Shown: positions 4,263 through 5,268 of the stretch, piece by piece
Position numbering within the stretch: position 1 is the first letter of the stretch
How the letters are laid out: the number at the start of each line of letters is the position of its first letter
Origin: Verrucomicrobiota bacterium
GTDB lineage: Bacteria > Verrucomicrobiota > Verrucomicrobiia > Limisphaerales > UBA1096
Assembly (NCBI GenBank): GCA_015658765.1
Contig: DQOE01000049.1
Location: 1 to 5,268 of the forward strand
Direction: 5' to 3'
Length of the DNA stretch: 5,268 bases
Translations under genes and position numbers: made by a program
Notes under the pieces: model-generated
What the model was told of the DNA's origin: nothing
The model's input: the letters and a program-made list of their open reading frames with translations, nothing else
Databases searched by the model: none

Positions 4263-5268
4263 TTACAGGATATAAAGTATTGGAAAGAGGAAAATCCAGA
4301 CCAAGTCCACAAAGTGCCAGAAAAGGCCGAAGGTTTCAATCCGGTTGGTGAACTGCTCACGATCCTTGTGCCACAGGGCCAACCCGATCGGGAGCATATT
4401 GTACAGCATTATAAGGATGCCCGCGAACACGTGGGCCGCATGCAAGCCAGTGATTGTGTAATAAATACCAAAAAACGTGCTGTGCTTGGGCTCGTATGCG
4501 GAGAGGCGCTTGATGTCTCCCACGTCCAGCGTGATCTCTTGGAAGTTGCTGTGATCCAACCCGAAAACCAACGACTTCACCCTTGGCTTGCCACCGATGT
4601 CCTCGGTGACGCGCTTGGTTCGCCACACCCACGGATGTTTCTTGATCATCTCGTACCCGGCGACGCTCAAGGCCACCGTGAAGCCCGCTTGGCCAAGCGC
4701 GTACTCTGCCCGCTTGGCTGAGTCGTAATCGGTCTTTTCCGAGAGCAAGCCGCCATTTAGACGCAGCCCGGCGGCATCCTCGGCACCCTGCTTGGCCAAG
4801 GCCTTGTCGGCATCAGCCTCTGACACGCCGGCGTCGGCCTTCCAGCCGGTGATGCGAACATCGATCTGGGCTTCCTCGTAGGCGTTGATGTGGCCGGAGA
4901 GCGCAAGTGTCCCGTTGTGCCAAGCATCATCGAAGGCAGCATGGCTGGCCTTGCTTCGCTCCTTGAAAAAACGGGTGGTGTAAATGCCTTCAATGTGTTC
5001 CTCGACATCGCCGCCGTGGGCATCGCCGTGGCCGTGCGCGTCGTCTCCGTCTTCGCCGTGCGACGCTGTCTCGTGATAGCCTGTCTGAAATTTCTCGTGC
5101 AGCACCGTCGCGTCGTTCAGCCAGACATCGTAGTGGGCAAACTTGGATGGCCACTCGTATCCCCATTTTACAAAGAGAAACAAAACTGCGCAGGCGATGG
5201 TCGCCCACTTCCATTTTTTGTATCCGGCGAGATTGCCCTGTTTCAGTTCCGCCCAAGCGAGCACGACA
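4263..5268 (-). CDS. coxC: Cytochrome c oxidase subunit III, 5'-truncated by the window edge, with a large loop insertion
   Basis: The last 334 or so residues of subunit III; the frame continues past base 5268 and the first codons seen are internal. Visible in order: the end of helix IV (VVLAWAELKQG), helix V (KWATIACAVLFLFVKWGYEW), helix VI (TFFGIYYTITGLHAAHVFAG) and helix VII (FWHFVDLVWIFLFPILYIL). These match the family's TG-H-x-x-HV and WHFVD-x-VW motifs. The helix V-VI loop is usually short but here spans roughly 200 residues (about 45-258 of the visible part). It begins with a His/Asp/Gly-rich stretch (residues about 64-90, including DAHGHGDAHGGD). By standard subunit III topology the loop would be periplasmic. 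Two iterated palindromes lie in the insertion. It is co-transcribed with subunit IV three bases downstream. Subunit I is expected upstream, outside the window. Confidence 0.93.
   Translation of the reverse strand, partial: VVLAWAELKQGNLAGYKKWKWATIACAVLFLFVKWGYEWPSKFAHYDVWLNDATVLHEKFQTGYHETASHGEDGDDAHGHGDAHGGDVEEHIEGIYTTRFFKERSKASHAAFDDAWHNGTLALSGHINAYEEAQIDVRITGWKADAGVSEADADKALAKQGAEDAAGLRLNGGLLSEKTDYDSAKRAEYALGQAGFTVALSVAGYEMIKKHPWVWRTKRVTEDIGGKPRVKSLVFGLDHSNFQEITLDVGDIKRLSAYEPKHSTFFGIYYTITGLHAAHVFAGILIMLYNMLPIGLALWHKDREQFTNRIETFGLFWHFVDLVWIFLFPILYIL
4686..4699. repeat. CGCTTGGCCAAGCG iterated palindrome, copy 7 (inside the coxC insertion)
   Basis: A perfect 14-bp palindrome with its core at 4689-4696. 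On the - strand it is read GCG-CTT-GGC-CAA-GCG (Ala-Leu-Gly-Gln-Ala), the third codon phase. It lies in the non-conserved insertion of subunit III. Confidence 0.8.
4791..4800. repeat. CTTGGCCAAG iterated palindrome, copy 8 (inside the coxC insertion)
   Basis: A perfect 10-bp palindrome with its core at 4792-4799, 103 bases from copy 7. It is read on the - strand as Leu-Ala-Lys (KALAKQG). The left flank keeps the family G, giving GCTTGGCCAAG; the right flank differs. Confidence 0.75.

Noticed and set aside
5018..5050. GC-rich short repeats of the GCCGTGG type as a DNA repeat array
   Set aside because: They are the coding consequence of the His/Gly/Asp-rich segment of the subunit III insertion, in one continuous frame with irregular spacing.
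4263..5264. A subunit III gene starting at the GTG at 5264
   Set aside because: That GTG is an internal Val codon inside the conserved helix IV segment; the frame stays open to the window edge and helices I-III are missing, so the true start is outside.

Overview
This window looks like a chromosomal segment of an aerobic, Gram-negative-type bacterium, most likely from the Planctomycetota-Verrucomicrobiota (PVC) group and probably Verrucomicrobiota. That placement is an inference. It rests on the gene order of the oxidase cluster, two small membrane proteins lying between oxidase genes, a large insertion in oxidase subunit III, and weak or absent Shine-Dalgarno sequences. Nothing here fixes a genus.

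Layout. On the + strand, the acidic C-terminal end of an unrecognised protein (1-229) is followed by a xerC/xerD-type tyrosine recombinase (291-1259). The rest of the window is on the - strand and converges on xerC. Read in transcription order it holds: cytochrome c oxidase subunit III (coxC, 5' end outside the window, 5268-4263); a prokaryotic-type subunit IV (4259-3780); a 68-70 aa two-helix membrane protein (3777-3571); an 84 aa protein with a signal peptide and a CAVCFG motif (3574-3320); subunit II with a CuA site (coxB, 3310-2480); a Sco/SenC copper chaperone (2416-1751); and a DUF420/CtaM-like membrane protein (1754-1281). The subunit I gene (coxA) is not in the window and probably lies upstream of coxC. 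The genes are packed with 4-base overlaps or gaps of a few bases. The exception is a 63-base gap between coxB and sco, which carries a good intrinsic terminator.

How the genes work together. CoxC, subunit IV and CoxB are structural parts of a haem-copper (aa3-type) terminal oxidase. Sco delivers copper to the CuA site of CoxB. DUF420/CtaM proteins are needed to mature haem-A oxidases. The two small proteins are unnamed, and their position suggests accessory or assembly roles.

Most unusual signal. The octamer TTGGCCAA occurs eight times in 5.3 kb, against about 0.08 expected by chance. Most copies extend to GCTTGGCCAAGC, and three extend to a perfect 14 bp or longer palindrome. The copies lie in both intergenic DNA and coding DNA, in all three codon phases. 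This looks like a highly iterated palindrome comparable in behaviour to cyanobacterial HIP1. A related hairpin (CTTGACCAA / TTGGTCAAG) lies in the first gene. No RNA genes, CRISPR arrays or insertion sequences were seen, and no stretch over 300 bases lacks a gene.
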